In this document: positions 16,774-26,120 of the stretch, piece by piece | Layout: the number at the start of each line of letters is the position of its first letter | Numbering within the stretch: the stretch's first letter is position 1 | NCBI RefSeq assembly: GCF_010669125.1 | Contig: NZ_CP048630.1 | Coordinates: 2,244,001-2,308,000 of the forward strand | Source of the DNA: Ancylobacter pratisalsi | Lineage (GTDB): Bacteria; Pseudomonadota; Alphaproteobacteria; Rhizobiales; Xanthobacteraceae | Direction of reading: 5' to 3' | DNA: 64,000 nt | Notes under the pieces: generated by a model | Seen by the model: the letters and a program-made list of their open reading frames with translations, nothing else | What the model was told of the DNA's origin: nothing | The model's database searches: none | Program-made: the position numbers and the translations under genes

Positions 16774-16818
16774 CCAAAATTTGGTCTCCCACCCGCACCA
16801 ATATGGCTATACATATTG
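16774..16818. promoter_or_regulatory. Inverted repeats before the HpsN-like gene
   Basis: In the 111-bp gap are CCAAA-A-TTTGG (16774-16784) and the 20-bp CAATATG-GCTATA-CATATTG (16799-16818). The second, AT-rich and fully symmetric in its 7-bp arms, resembles GntR- or LacI-type operators and stands out in GC-rich DNA. It suggests an internal promoter for the HpsN-like gene. Confidence 0.45.
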
Positions 16819-16850
16819 CCGTCTCGAAAGCGCGGTCCTGAGGTTTGGTC

Positions 16851-18179
16851 ATGCCCGATATCTGCAATTTCCACGAGCTCGCGACCCTGGATGCGCCCGC
16901 CCGCGCGGCCCTGCTGCGGCGCTCGGAGACGGATCTCTCCGGCTTCATCGAAAAGGTGCGCCCGATCGTCGAGGCGGTGCGCCTTGAGGGCGACGTGGCG
17001 CTGGCCCGCTTCGGGCGCGAACTCGACAAGGCCGACATCACGCCGGACCGGCTGAAGGTCACCGAGGCCGAGTTCGACGCCGCCTTCGCCCTGGTCGAGC
17101 CCGAGGTGATCGATTCGATCAATTTCGGCATTTCCAACATCCGCAGCTTTCACGAGGAACAGGCCCCCGAGCCGATGTGGCTGAAGGAGGTGCGCCCCGG
17201 CGCCTTCGCGGGCGATCGCTGGACGCCGATCGAATCGGTCGCGCTCTACGTGCCGCGCGGCAAGGGCGCTTTCCCCTCGGTGACGATGATGACGGCGGTG
17301 CCGGCCGCCGTTGCGGGGGTGAAGAACATCGCCATCGTCACCCCGCCCACCGCGACCGGCGGCGTCGATGCGGCGACGCTGGTCGCCGCGCGGCTCGCCG
17401 GCGTCGAGACGGTCTACAAGTGCGGCGGTGCCCAGGCGGTGGCGGCGGTGGCTTATGGAACCGAGACCGTGGGCCGGGCGATCAAGATCGTCGGTCCCGG
17501 TTCGCCCTGGCTGGTGGCGGCCAAGCGCCTGCTGTCCGACATCATCGATACCGGGCTGCCCGCCGGCCCTTCCGAGGCGCTGATCTTCGCCGATGGCACG
17601 GTGAACGGCGCGGTAGCCGCGCTCGACCTGCTGATCGAGGCGGAGCACGGGCCGGACAGCTCCGCCTATCTCGTCACCCATTCGCGCGAGGTGGCGGAAG
17701 CCGCCCTGAAGGCGCTGCCGGAACACTGGGCACGGATGACGCCGCAGCGCGTCGCGTTTTCCAAGGCGGTGCTCACGGGCAAGAGCGGCGGCATCGTGCT
17801 CACCTCCTCGGTTCAGGAGAGCATCGATTTCGTGAACGCCTACGCGCCCGAGCACCTCGAAATCCTGTCCACCGATCCCTTCGCCCATCTGGGGCGGATC
17901 ACCGAGGCGGCCGAGGTGCTGATGGGTCCCTACACGCCCGTCACCATCGCCAATTTCACGCTGGGTCCCAATGCCGTGCTGCCGACCAGCCGCTGGGCGC
18001 GCACCTATGGGCCGCTTTCGGTGACGGATTTCCTCAAGCGGTCCTCGATTGGCTACGTCACCGGCGCCGCCTATCCCGAATTCGCCACGCATGCCCGCCG
18101 GCTGGCGCGCTATGAGGGCTTCTCCAGCCATGAAAACGCGGTCTCGGAGCTGCGCGACGAACTGCTGAAGCGCGGCTGA
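16851..18179 (+). CDS. hpsN: Histidinol-dehydrogenase-like enzyme, HpsN type (sulfopropanediol 3-dehydrogenase)
   Basis: A 442-residue member of the HisD superfamily. HpsN oxidises (R)-DHPS in two NAD-dependent steps to (R)-sulfolactate. The catalytic Glu-His pair is kept (APEHLE, Glu334/His335), as are two zinc-ligand histidines (His266 in AEHGPD, His427 in SSHENA). The Gln and Asp zinc ligands of histidine-biosynthetic HisD are replaced by Glu263 and Asn368, and the substrate loop NHVLPT reads NAVLPT. No his gene is adjacent; the neighbours are a sulfonate-type importer and two alcohol dehydrogenases. The ATG at 16851 is preferred over an in-frame TTG at 16845. The gene is 3 bases from the next. 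Confidence 0.8.
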   Translation: MPDICNFHELATLDAPARAALLRRSETDLSGFIEKVRPIVEAVRLEGDVALARFGRELDKADITPDRLKVTEAEFDAAFALVEPEVIDSINFGISNIRSFHEEQAPEPMWLKEVRPGAFAGDRWTPIESVALYVPRGKGAFPSVTMMTAVPAAVAGVKNIAIVTPPTATGGVDAATLVAARLAGVETVYKCGGAQAVAAVAYGTETVGRAIKIVGPGSPWLVAAKRLLSDIIDTGLPAGPSEALIFADGTVNGAVAALDLLIEAEHGPDSSAYLVTHSREVAEAALKALPEHWARMTPQRVAFSKAVLTGKSGGIVLTSSVQESIDFVNAYAPEHLEILSTDPFAHLGRITEAAEVLMGPYTPVTIANFTLGPNAVLPTSRWARTYGPLSVTDFLKRSSIGYVTGAAYPEFATHARRLARYEGFSSHENAVSELRDELLKRG

Positions 18180-18182
18180 GCC

Positions 18183-19199
18183 ATGCGGGCGGTTCGACTT
18201 CACGGTGCAGGCGACCTGCGCGTCGAGGAGGTGCCCTATCCGGGCGCCCCGGCGCCGGGATGGGTGCGGCTCACGGTCAGCGCCGCCGGCATTTGCGGGT
18301 CGGACATCCATAATTTCCGCACCGGGCAATGGATCTCCCGCGCGCCCTCCACCGCCGGCCACGAGCTGACGGGCGTCGTCGCCGAGGTCGGCGAGGATGT
18401 CGAGGGCCTCGATGTGGGCGCTACGGTGGTGGCCGATTCGCGCTTCTGGTGCGGTGCGTGCGCGGCGTGCCGGGCGGGCCGGCATCATCTGTGCGAAAGG
18501 CTGGGCTTCATTGGCGAGGCCTGCGACGGCGGCTTCGCGGAGGAAGTCGTGCTGCCGGCGCGCCTGCTGCTGCCGGTGTCCGCCGACATCGATCCGGCGG
18601 TCGCGGCCATGGCCGAGCCGCTGGCGGTGGCGCTGCATGCGGTGAAGCGGCTGGCGCCCCGGGCCGGCGAGCCGGTGCTGGTGGTGGGCTGCGGCCCCAT
18701 AGGCGGGCTTGCCGCGCTGGTGCTGGCGCACCGTCATGACGGGCCGGTGCTGGTCGCCGACCGCAACCGCGCGCGGGCGCGTCTGGTGGCCGAGGTGACG
18801 GGCGCGCGGGTGGTGGCCATCGACGCCGGCGACATCCGTGGCGCGCTGGACGGGCGCCTGCCCGCCGCCGCCATCGAGGCGACCGGTTCCACCGCCGCGC
18901 TAGGGCATCTGATGGGGGTGATGGACGGCGACGGGCGGATCGCGCTGGTCGGCATCTTTCACGGCCGTCTCGACCTCGACCCGAACCTGCTGGTCGAGCG
19001 CGAACTGGCGATGATCGGCTGCCATGCCTTCACCGACGAGCTTGGAGCGGCGGTGGCGCTGCTTCCCACGCTCCACACCGCCCTCACGCGCCTGATCGAC
19101 CGCCAGATCGGCCTCATCGACCTGCCCGATGCGTATGACCGCCTGATCGCCGGCGACACACAGGGTCTCAAGGTCATCGTGCGGCCGGGCCGGGCATGA
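18183..19199 (+). CDS. Zinc-dependent alcohol dehydrogenase, candidate HpsP-type DHPS dehydrogenase
   Basis: A 338-residue medium-chain dehydrogenase. Catalytic zinc ligands Cys38 (AGICGSD) and His60-Glu61 (GHE); structural zinc cluster Cys90, Cys93, Cys96, Cys104; Rossmann motif VGCGPIGG. Its relatives are sorbitol/threonine/L-idonate dehydrogenases. Position directly after the HpsN-like gene supports the HpsP role of oxidising the other DHPS enantiomer at C2. Its stop overlaps the start of the next gene (ATGA). Confidence 0.77.
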   Translation: MRAVRLHGAGDLRVEEVPYPGAPAPGWVRLTVSAAGICGSDIHNFRTGQWISRAPSTAGHELTGVVAEVGEDVEGLDVGATVVADSRFWCGACAACRAGRHHLCERLGFIGEACDGGFAEEVVLPARLLLPVSADIDPAVAAMAEPLAVALHAVKRLAPRAGEPVLVVGCGPIGGLAALVLAHRHDGPVLVADRNRARARLVAEVTGARVVAIDAGDIRGALDGRLPAAAIEATGSTAALGHLMGVMDGDGRIALVGIFHGRLDLDPNLLVERELAMIGCHAFTDELGAAVALLPTLHTALTRLIDRQIGLIDLPDAYDRLIAGDTQGLKVIVRPGRA

Positions 19200-20515
19200 G
19201 CACCCCCAGTCGCACCGCACAGATCCGCGCGCTCGCCCAGCGCGACCCGAGGCAGGCGGAGGCCCTGCTGGCCGCGTTGCTGGGCGACCTGTTCGCCATC
19301 AAGCCGTTGAATCTAAAGATCAATCACGACCGCTACAGTCTCAATTCGCTGAACGGGTTCTTCGACACGCAGGGCGAGGACGGCTCCGGCGGCGCCTTCT
19401 TCTTCAAGTTTCATCAGGAGGAGGGCGAGGAGGCGATGGCGGGCGAGTATTACCGCGCCGACATCCTCGCCCGCGCCGGCCTGCCGGTGGACCAGCCGGT
19501 GCATATGAGCGCGGAGCCGGGGGAGCAGATCCTGGTCTATCGCCGCCGCGACGAGCCGCGATTTTCCGATATATTGCGGGCACTTGACCTATCCGACGAT
19601 GCCGCCGGGCGCGGCAGCGCGGTGGCGGCCGAGAAGGATCTGGGCGCCGCCCTGCTGGCGACCTATCTCGCGACCCTCCACCCGATCACGCCTGCCGAAG
19701 CCGCCGCCGAGCCGATCCACCGCCTGTTCCATGAACGTCTGATCGAGCGCGTCGGAGAGGGGCTTCCTCCGCGCTATCCCGCTGGGCGATATGGCGAATT
19801 CTATGTGGGAAAGCCGTTCGCCTTTCCCGGCGTGACGCTCGACTGGAACGATCTCTCGACGCGGCGTTTCACCGTCAACGCCATCACCTATGCGTCGACC
19901 CTCGGGCAGATCTTCGACGCCGCCGAGGCCCGGCTGCGCCCCGAGCGTCTCGCCGATGCCGGCGGGGTGGTCGCCCATGGCGACGCGCACAACGCCAATG
20001 TGTGGTTCTCGCAAGGCAGCGACGGCGCCCGCCTGTCCTTCTTCGACCCGGCCTTCGCCGGCGCCGGCGTGCCGACCCTGCTGGCGGAGGTAAAGACGAC
20101 GTTTCACAACATCTTCGCCCATCCGTTCTGGCTCTATGACCCCGACCTCGCGAGCACGCGGTTCACCGCAAAAGCGCGGCTTGAACCGGGCCATATCGTG
20201 GTGGAAAGCGACTGGGAGATTACGCCCGTTCGCGCCGCGTTGCTGGACGTGAAGGCGGACGGCATCTGGCGCCCGCTGCTCGCGGAACTGAAGGCGCGTG
20301 GCATGTTGCCGGCCGACTGGCGCGCCGTCATCCGCCTGGCGCTGTTCCTGTGCCCGACCCTGGTGATGAACCTGCGTGCCGGCGCGCGCACGCATACCCC
20401 GCTCTCCTCCTTGATCGCCTTTTCCGTCGCCGTCATGGTCGGCTCCGAACCCGTGACAGGAGAAGACGTCGTGACCCGTTTCCTCGACCGAATCGATCCG
20501 GACGGTCCGCAATGA
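19196..20515 (+). CDS. APH-fold phosphotransferase-like protein of the sulfonate-type operon
   Basis: A 439-residue cytoplasmic protein of the aminoglycoside phosphotransferase/choline kinase fold. It shows the Brenner catalytic motif HGDAHNANV (261-269), a metal-binding FFDPAFAG (282-289) in place of the usual DFE/DWE, and FFFKFHQ (68-74), whose Lys71 could be the ATP-binding lysine. Start and stop overlap its neighbours by ATGA on both sides, so it is made in step with the HpsP-like enzyme and the 2-hydroxyacid dehydrogenase. No such protein is part of the described DHPS pathway; the substrate is unknown. It could phosphorylate a hydroxyalkyl sulfonate or a regulatory partner. Confidence 0.72.
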   Translation: MSTPSRTAQIRALAQRDPRQAEALLAALLGDLFAIKPLNLKINHDRYSLNSLNGFFDTQGEDGSGGAFFFKFHQEEGEEAMAGEYYRADILARAGLPVDQPVHMSAEPGEQILVYRRRDEPRFSDILRALDLSDDAAGRGSAVAAEKDLGAALLATYLATLHPITPAEAAAEPIHRLFHERLIERVGEGLPPRYPAGRYGEFYVGKPFAFPGVTLDWNDLSTRRFTVNAITYASTLGQIFDAAEARLRPERLADAGGVVAHGDAHNANVWFSQGSDGARLSFFDPAFAGAGVPTLLAEVKTTFHNIFAHPFWLYDPDLASTRFTAKARLEPGHIVVESDWEITPVRAALLDVKADGIWRPLLAELKARGMLPADWRAVIRLALFLCPTLVMNLRAGARTHTPLSSLIAFSVAVMVGSEPVTGEDVVTRFLDRIDPDGPQ

Positions 20516-21657
20516 GCCTCATCAACGTCGCGGATGCCCGCCGCGCCGCCGAGCGCCGGCTGCCAAGGATCTTCTTCGATTATGTCGATGGCGGTGCCTT
20601 TGCGGAGGAAACGCTCAGGGCAAACCGCGAGGATTACGGCCGCTGGACGCTGGTACAGCGCGTTCTCAACGACATCTCGCAGCGTGATCTCTCCACCGGC
20701 TTCCTCGGCCAGCGCCATCGTCTGCCCTTCATGCTGGGGCCGGTGGGATTTTTGGGGCTGTACGCCGGCGGGGGCGAGATGGCGGCGGCGCGGGCGGCGG
20801 CGGCGGCGGGAATTCCGCTGTGCCTGTCCACCTTCTCCATCGCCTCGCTGACCGAATTGCGCGCCGCGACCACGGGCCCGCTGCAGTTCCAGCTCTATGT
20901 CATGTCCGATCGCGCCATCGGCGAGGAGCTGATCGCGCAGGCCCGCGCGGCGGGGGTCGAAACCCTCTACCTCACGGTCGACACCGCTATCACCGCCGTG
21001 CGCGAGCGCGACGTGCGCAATGGCTTTCGCTCGCTCACGCGCATCACCCCCTCGCTGGCCCTGCGGCTGGCGACCCGCCCGGCCTGGTGTCTGGACATGG
21101 CGCGCGCGGGCCTGCCTCAGGTCGGCGCGGTCAAGCACCGTCCCGAATTCGGCAAGGGCGTGCTGGAGCAGGCCAGCAATCTCTCGCGGCGAATCGATAC
21201 CCGCCTGTCCTGGAAGGATGTGGACTGGCTGCGTGCGCGCTGGGATGGAAAGCTGGTTCTGAAGGGCATTCTGTCCCCGGAGGACGCACGTCTCGCGCAC
21301 CGGGCCGGTGCCGACGCCATCGTCGTCTCCAATCATGGCGGGCGTCAGCTCGACGGGGCGGCCTCCACCATCGCGGCCCTTCCTGCGATTGCCGAGGCGC
21401 TGGCCGGCGACCTGGAGATCCTGTTCGATGGAGGCGTCCGGCGCGGGGCCGACATCGTCAAGGCGCTGGCGCTGGGGGCGTCCGGCGTGCTGCTCGGCCG
21501 GGCCTATGTCTATGGACTGGCGGCCGGCGGCGAGGCCGGCGTCGCGCGCATCATCGACCATCTTGCGGAGGAGGTGGACATCACGCTGGCGCTGATGGGG
21601 CTCACTTCCGTCGATGCACTGAAGCAGCGCGGGCGCGACGCGCTACGCCCGCGCTGA
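20512..21657 (+). CDS. FMN-dependent alpha-hydroxy-acid dehydrogenase/oxidase (LldD/glycolate oxidase family)
   Basis: A 381-residue TIM-barrel flavoprotein. Family residues are visible: Tyr24 region (FFDYVDGGA), FQLYVMSD, LTVDT, the Lys in LVLKGILS, the catalytic His and Arg in SNHGGRQLDG, and the FMN phosphate region DGGVRRGADIVKALALGA. It oxidises L-2-hydroxy acids to 2-keto acids. As last gene of the operon that should end in sulfolactate, it is a candidate sulfolactate-to-sulfopyruvate enzyme; lactate or glycolate are alternatives. It is joined to the previous gene by ATGA. No membrane-anchoring insertion is evident. Confidence 0.85.
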   Translation: MSLINVADARRAAERRLPRIFFDYVDGGAFAEETLRANREDYGRWTLVQRVLNDISQRDLSTGFLGQRHRLPFMLGPVGFLGLYAGGGEMAAARAAAAAGIPLCLSTFSIASLTELRAATTGPLQFQLYVMSDRAIGEELIAQARAAGVETLYLTVDTAITAVRERDVRNGFRSLTRITPSLALRLATRPAWCLDMARAGLPQVGAVKHRPEFGKGVLEQASNLSRRIDTRLSWKDVDWLRARWDGKLVLKGILSPEDARLAHRAGADAIVVSNHGGRQLDGAASTIAALPAIAEALAGDLEILFDGGVRRGADIVKALALGASGVLLGRAYVYGLAAGGEAGVARIIDHLAEEVDITLALMGLTSVDALKQRGRDALRPR

Positions 21658-21789
21658 GGCGCGGATAGCGCCCGGACCGCCGATTAGTTTCGGTCAAAGC
21701 ATTGAAATCCATCATTCGACCCGTATAGCGTCACCCGGGGCGGATACCGAAAGCGTCGGCCGCCGACCACGCATGTGTGGAGACGCCGC

Positions 21790-23339
21790 GTGAATCTAAA
21801 GGGCACGGACCCGGTCTACGATATCGCCATCATCGGCGGCGGGGTGAACGGTTGCGGCATTGCCCGCGATGCCGCCGGGCGGGGCGCCTCGGTGGTGCTG
21901 TTCGAGCAGGGCGATTTCGCCAGCGCCACCTCGTCGGCCTCCACCAAGCTGATCCATGGCGGGTTGCGCTATCTTGAGCAGTACGAGTTCCGGCTGGTGC
22001 GCGAGGCGCTCACCGAACGCGAAGTGCTGTGGAAGATCGCGCCCCACATCATTGGCCCGCTGCGTCTTGTGCTGCCCCACCAGAAGGGCCTGCGGCCAGC
22101 CTGGCTGCTGCGTCTTGGCCTGTTCATCTACGACCATCTCGGCGGGCGCAAGCTGCTGCCCGCGACCCGCACGCTGGACCTGGTGCGGGACCCGGCCGGC
22201 GTGCCGCTGCGCGAGGGCTATCGACGCGGCTTTGAGTATTCCGACTGCTGGGTGGATGACAGCCGGCTGGTCATTCTCAATGCGCTGGATGCCGCCGAGC
22301 GCGGCGCTGACATGCGCCACGGCTCCCGTGTCGTCTCGGCACGCCGCGAACCGGGGTTCTGGCGGATCGAGGTGGAGGAAGGCGGCGCGCGCCATCTCGT
22401 TCACGCCCGCGTGCTGGTCAATGCCGCCGGACCGTGGGTCCATGAGGTGCTGGCCGGGGTCGCCGGCGTCAATTCGCCAGCCTCGGTCCGTCTGGTTCAG
22501 GGCAGCCACATCGTGGTGCGCAAACTCTATGAGCACGACCGGGCCTATATCTTCCAGAATCCCGACGGGCGCATCATCTTCGCCATCCCATATCATGACG
22601 ACTTCACGCTGATCGGCACCACGGATCGCGAATGGGGCCGTACGCCCGGCAAGCCATCCGCGAGCGAAGAGGAGATTGCCTATCTCTGCACCGCGGCCAG
22701 CGAGTATTTCCGCGTGCCGGTGACGCCCGGCGAGGTGGTGTGGACCTATTCCGGGGTGCGCCCGCTTTATGACGATGGCGCCTCCAAGGCCCAGGAAGCC
22801 ACGCGCGACTATGTGTTGGAGCTGGACGACGCCGACGGGCGCGTGCCCGTGCTCTCGGTCTTCGGTGGCAAGATCACCACCTATCGCCGGCTGGCCGAAC
22901 ACGCGATGCAGAAGCTGGCGCCCTATCTTGCGTCCGCCTCCACCGCCTCCTGGACCGGCAAGGCGCCACTGCCCGGCGGCGATTTCGGGGTGGGCGACCG
23001 GGCGCGGATCGAAGGCCAGCTTCGCCGTGCGCACAGCTGGCTGGACGATGGGCTCGCGCGGCGTCTTGTGCAGAGCTACGGCACGCGCGCCATGCGCATT
23101 CTCGACGAGGCCCAGGGGCCGTCTGACCTTGGCACCGTGTTCGGTGCCGACCTCACCGAGGCGGAAGTGCGCTATCTGATGCGTGAAGAATGGGCGCGCA
23201 CGGCCGAGGATGTGCTGTGGCGCCGCTCGAAGCTCGGCCTGCATTTCTCGGCCGAGCAAACGGCGTCGCTGGACGCCTTCATGCACCGGGCGGCGGACGA
23301 GATCTCCAATGCCGCCCGCACGAGCGGGAGCGTGCCGGC

Positions 23340-23343
<4 letters not shown>
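21790..23343 (+). CDS. glpD: Aerobic glycerol-3-phosphate dehydrogenase
   Basis: A 517-residue FAD enzyme of the inner membrane that oxidises sn-glycerol-3-phosphate to dihydroxyacetone phosphate and passes electrons to quinone. N-terminal FAD motif [19 protein letters not shown], then the DAO-fold signature [17 protein letters not shown]; the C-terminal domain is present. The start is GTG: 21790 has GGAG at good distance, while an alternative GTG at 21775 would add five residues. The stop overlaps glpK by ATGA. It is 132 bases after the hydroxyacid dehydrogenase, so it may be co-transcribed. Confidence 0.92.
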
Positions 23344-24839
<1,496 letters not shown>

Positions 24840-25232
24840 ACACAGACATCATAAGCGGCGCCCGGCGCCTCGGTGCTCGGGCTGTCACCTTCCCGATACC
24901 CGATGAGATCTTTGCCTCAGTGATCGGACGAACCGGATGACGCAAAAAACAGGCATCGATCGGTCGCGTCACTTTCGGGAATATTATGCATGCCATGCAC
25001 CTGTGCGGTGCCAAGCAGGTAATACCTGACAAAAAGTCTCATCCGCCGAACGTGCCGCGCCAAGGTCATGGGGGGAGTCCCGGTGCAAGGATCTTTACTC
25101 TTTGGTAACCATGACGTGATGTGAAGCAATATTCAACGAAACTCATTGCTTCGCCGCGTCATTGGCATGGTGCGTCGCACAATCGCCGGTGTGAGAGGCG
25201 TGGGGGGCCGACCTCGGATTAACCGGCCTTGC
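24840..25232. other. Convergent intergenic region glpK / uraD-hiuH
   Basis: Without a supported gene. A short hairpin GGCGC-CCG-GCGCC (24857-24869) lies soon after the glpK stop and may help termination. The central part is less GC-rich than the genes. Nothing else recognised. Confidence 0.5.
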
Positions 25233-26120
25233 TCAGCTTCCGCGATAGGTCGAGTAGCTCCAGGGCGTCACCACCAGCGGCACGTGATAGTGGCCTTCCG
25301 GATCATCGATGCCGAAACGGATCGGCACCTGGTCGAGAAAGGGCTGGCCGGGGAGCGCCAGCCCGCGTGTGGCGAAATAGGCGCCGATATGGAACACCAG
25401 CTCATAGGTGCCGGTGCGCAGCGGCGCACCGGAGAGCAGCGGCCCATCGGTCCGCCCGTCGGCGTTGGTGAGCGCTTCCTTGAGCCGGGCCCGGCCGGAG
25501 GCGCCGACCTCGTAGAGTTCGACGCGCACATCCTGCGCCGGCCCACCCTTGTGGGTGTCGAGCACATGAGTGGAGAGCCGGCCCGCGATGAGGGGCATGC
25601 CGGGCCCCTCCACCCGCTCGACAAGGCGAAGGCGGGTGATATGGCCGATCTCGGCCAGCGCGGTGGCGAGTTCGACCTCGGGGGAATGCGCGAGGCGACG
25701 CTCGAAGGCGGCGAGCACCGCGTCGCGTGTCAGTCGGCGCACGCAGACGACGAAGGGAAAGCCGAAGCGCTCCCGATAGGCCGCGTTCAGGGTCTCAAAG
25801 CGCGCATATTCGGCGTCCGATAGCCGGTCCAACCCGAGCCCGGCCTGCTCGCTGACGGACGCGGGCGCGATGTCTCCCGCGCGTGCCGCCTTTCCCGCGA
25901 GATCGGGATGGGCCGAGACGAAGGCGATCTGCTGGTCGGTGGGCGCGATCCATACCGCCGCCATCAGCGCCTCATGCAGCGCCGCCACGCTGGCGAAGGG
26001 GCGCTCGCCATAGGCCGCCGCCGCGATCCACGGGGCGTGTTCGAAGACGCCGTCGAGAGCCGCGACGAAGCCGGGTTCGTCAAGGCCATTAAGGGTATCG
26101 AGGCTAAGGCGGTCGCTCAC
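25233..26120 (-). CDS. uraD: Fused OHCU decarboxylase / 5-hydroxyisourate hydrolase (allantoin synthase type)
   Basis: A 295-residue bifunctional enzyme that finishes conversion of urate oxidation products to S-allantoin. Residues 1-168 are the UraD domain (His28 region FEHAPW, HPDLAGK at 71-77, SEQAGL at 90-95, FGFPFVV at 119-125). Residues 180-295 are the transthyretin-like HIU hydrolase ([14 protein letters not shown] at 182-195, C-terminal YRGS). The start is GTG at 26120 and overlaps the upstream xanthine dehydrogenase stop (GTGA). No peroxisomal-type signal is relevant in bacteria; it is cytoplasmic. It is last gene of the purine operon. Confidence 0.93.
   Translation of the reverse strand: MSDRLSLDTLNGLDEPGFVAALDGVFEHAPWIAAAAYGERPFASVAALHEALMAAVWIAPTDQQIAFVSAHPDLAGKAARAGDIAPASVSEQAGLGLDRLSDAEYARFETLNAAYRERFGFPFVVCVRRLTRDAVLAAFERRLAHSPEVELATALAEIGHITRLRLVERVEGPGMPLIAGRLSTHVLDTHKGGPAQDVRVELYEVGASGRARLKEALTNADGRTDGPLLSGAPLRTGTYELVFHIGAYFATRGLALPGQPFLDQVPIRFGIDDPEGHYHVPLVVTPWSYSTYRGS

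Noticed and set aside
16851..18179. Biosynthetic histidinol dehydrogenase (hisD)
   Set aside because: Zinc ligands and substrate loop differ, no other his genes are near, and the neighbours form a sulfonate-type catabolic set.
15882..18737. 951-codon minus-strand open frame opposite the SDR, HpsN-like and ADH genes
   Set aside because: Low-complexity Arg/Gly/His composition spanning three well-recognised genes; typical antisense shadow in high-GC DNA.
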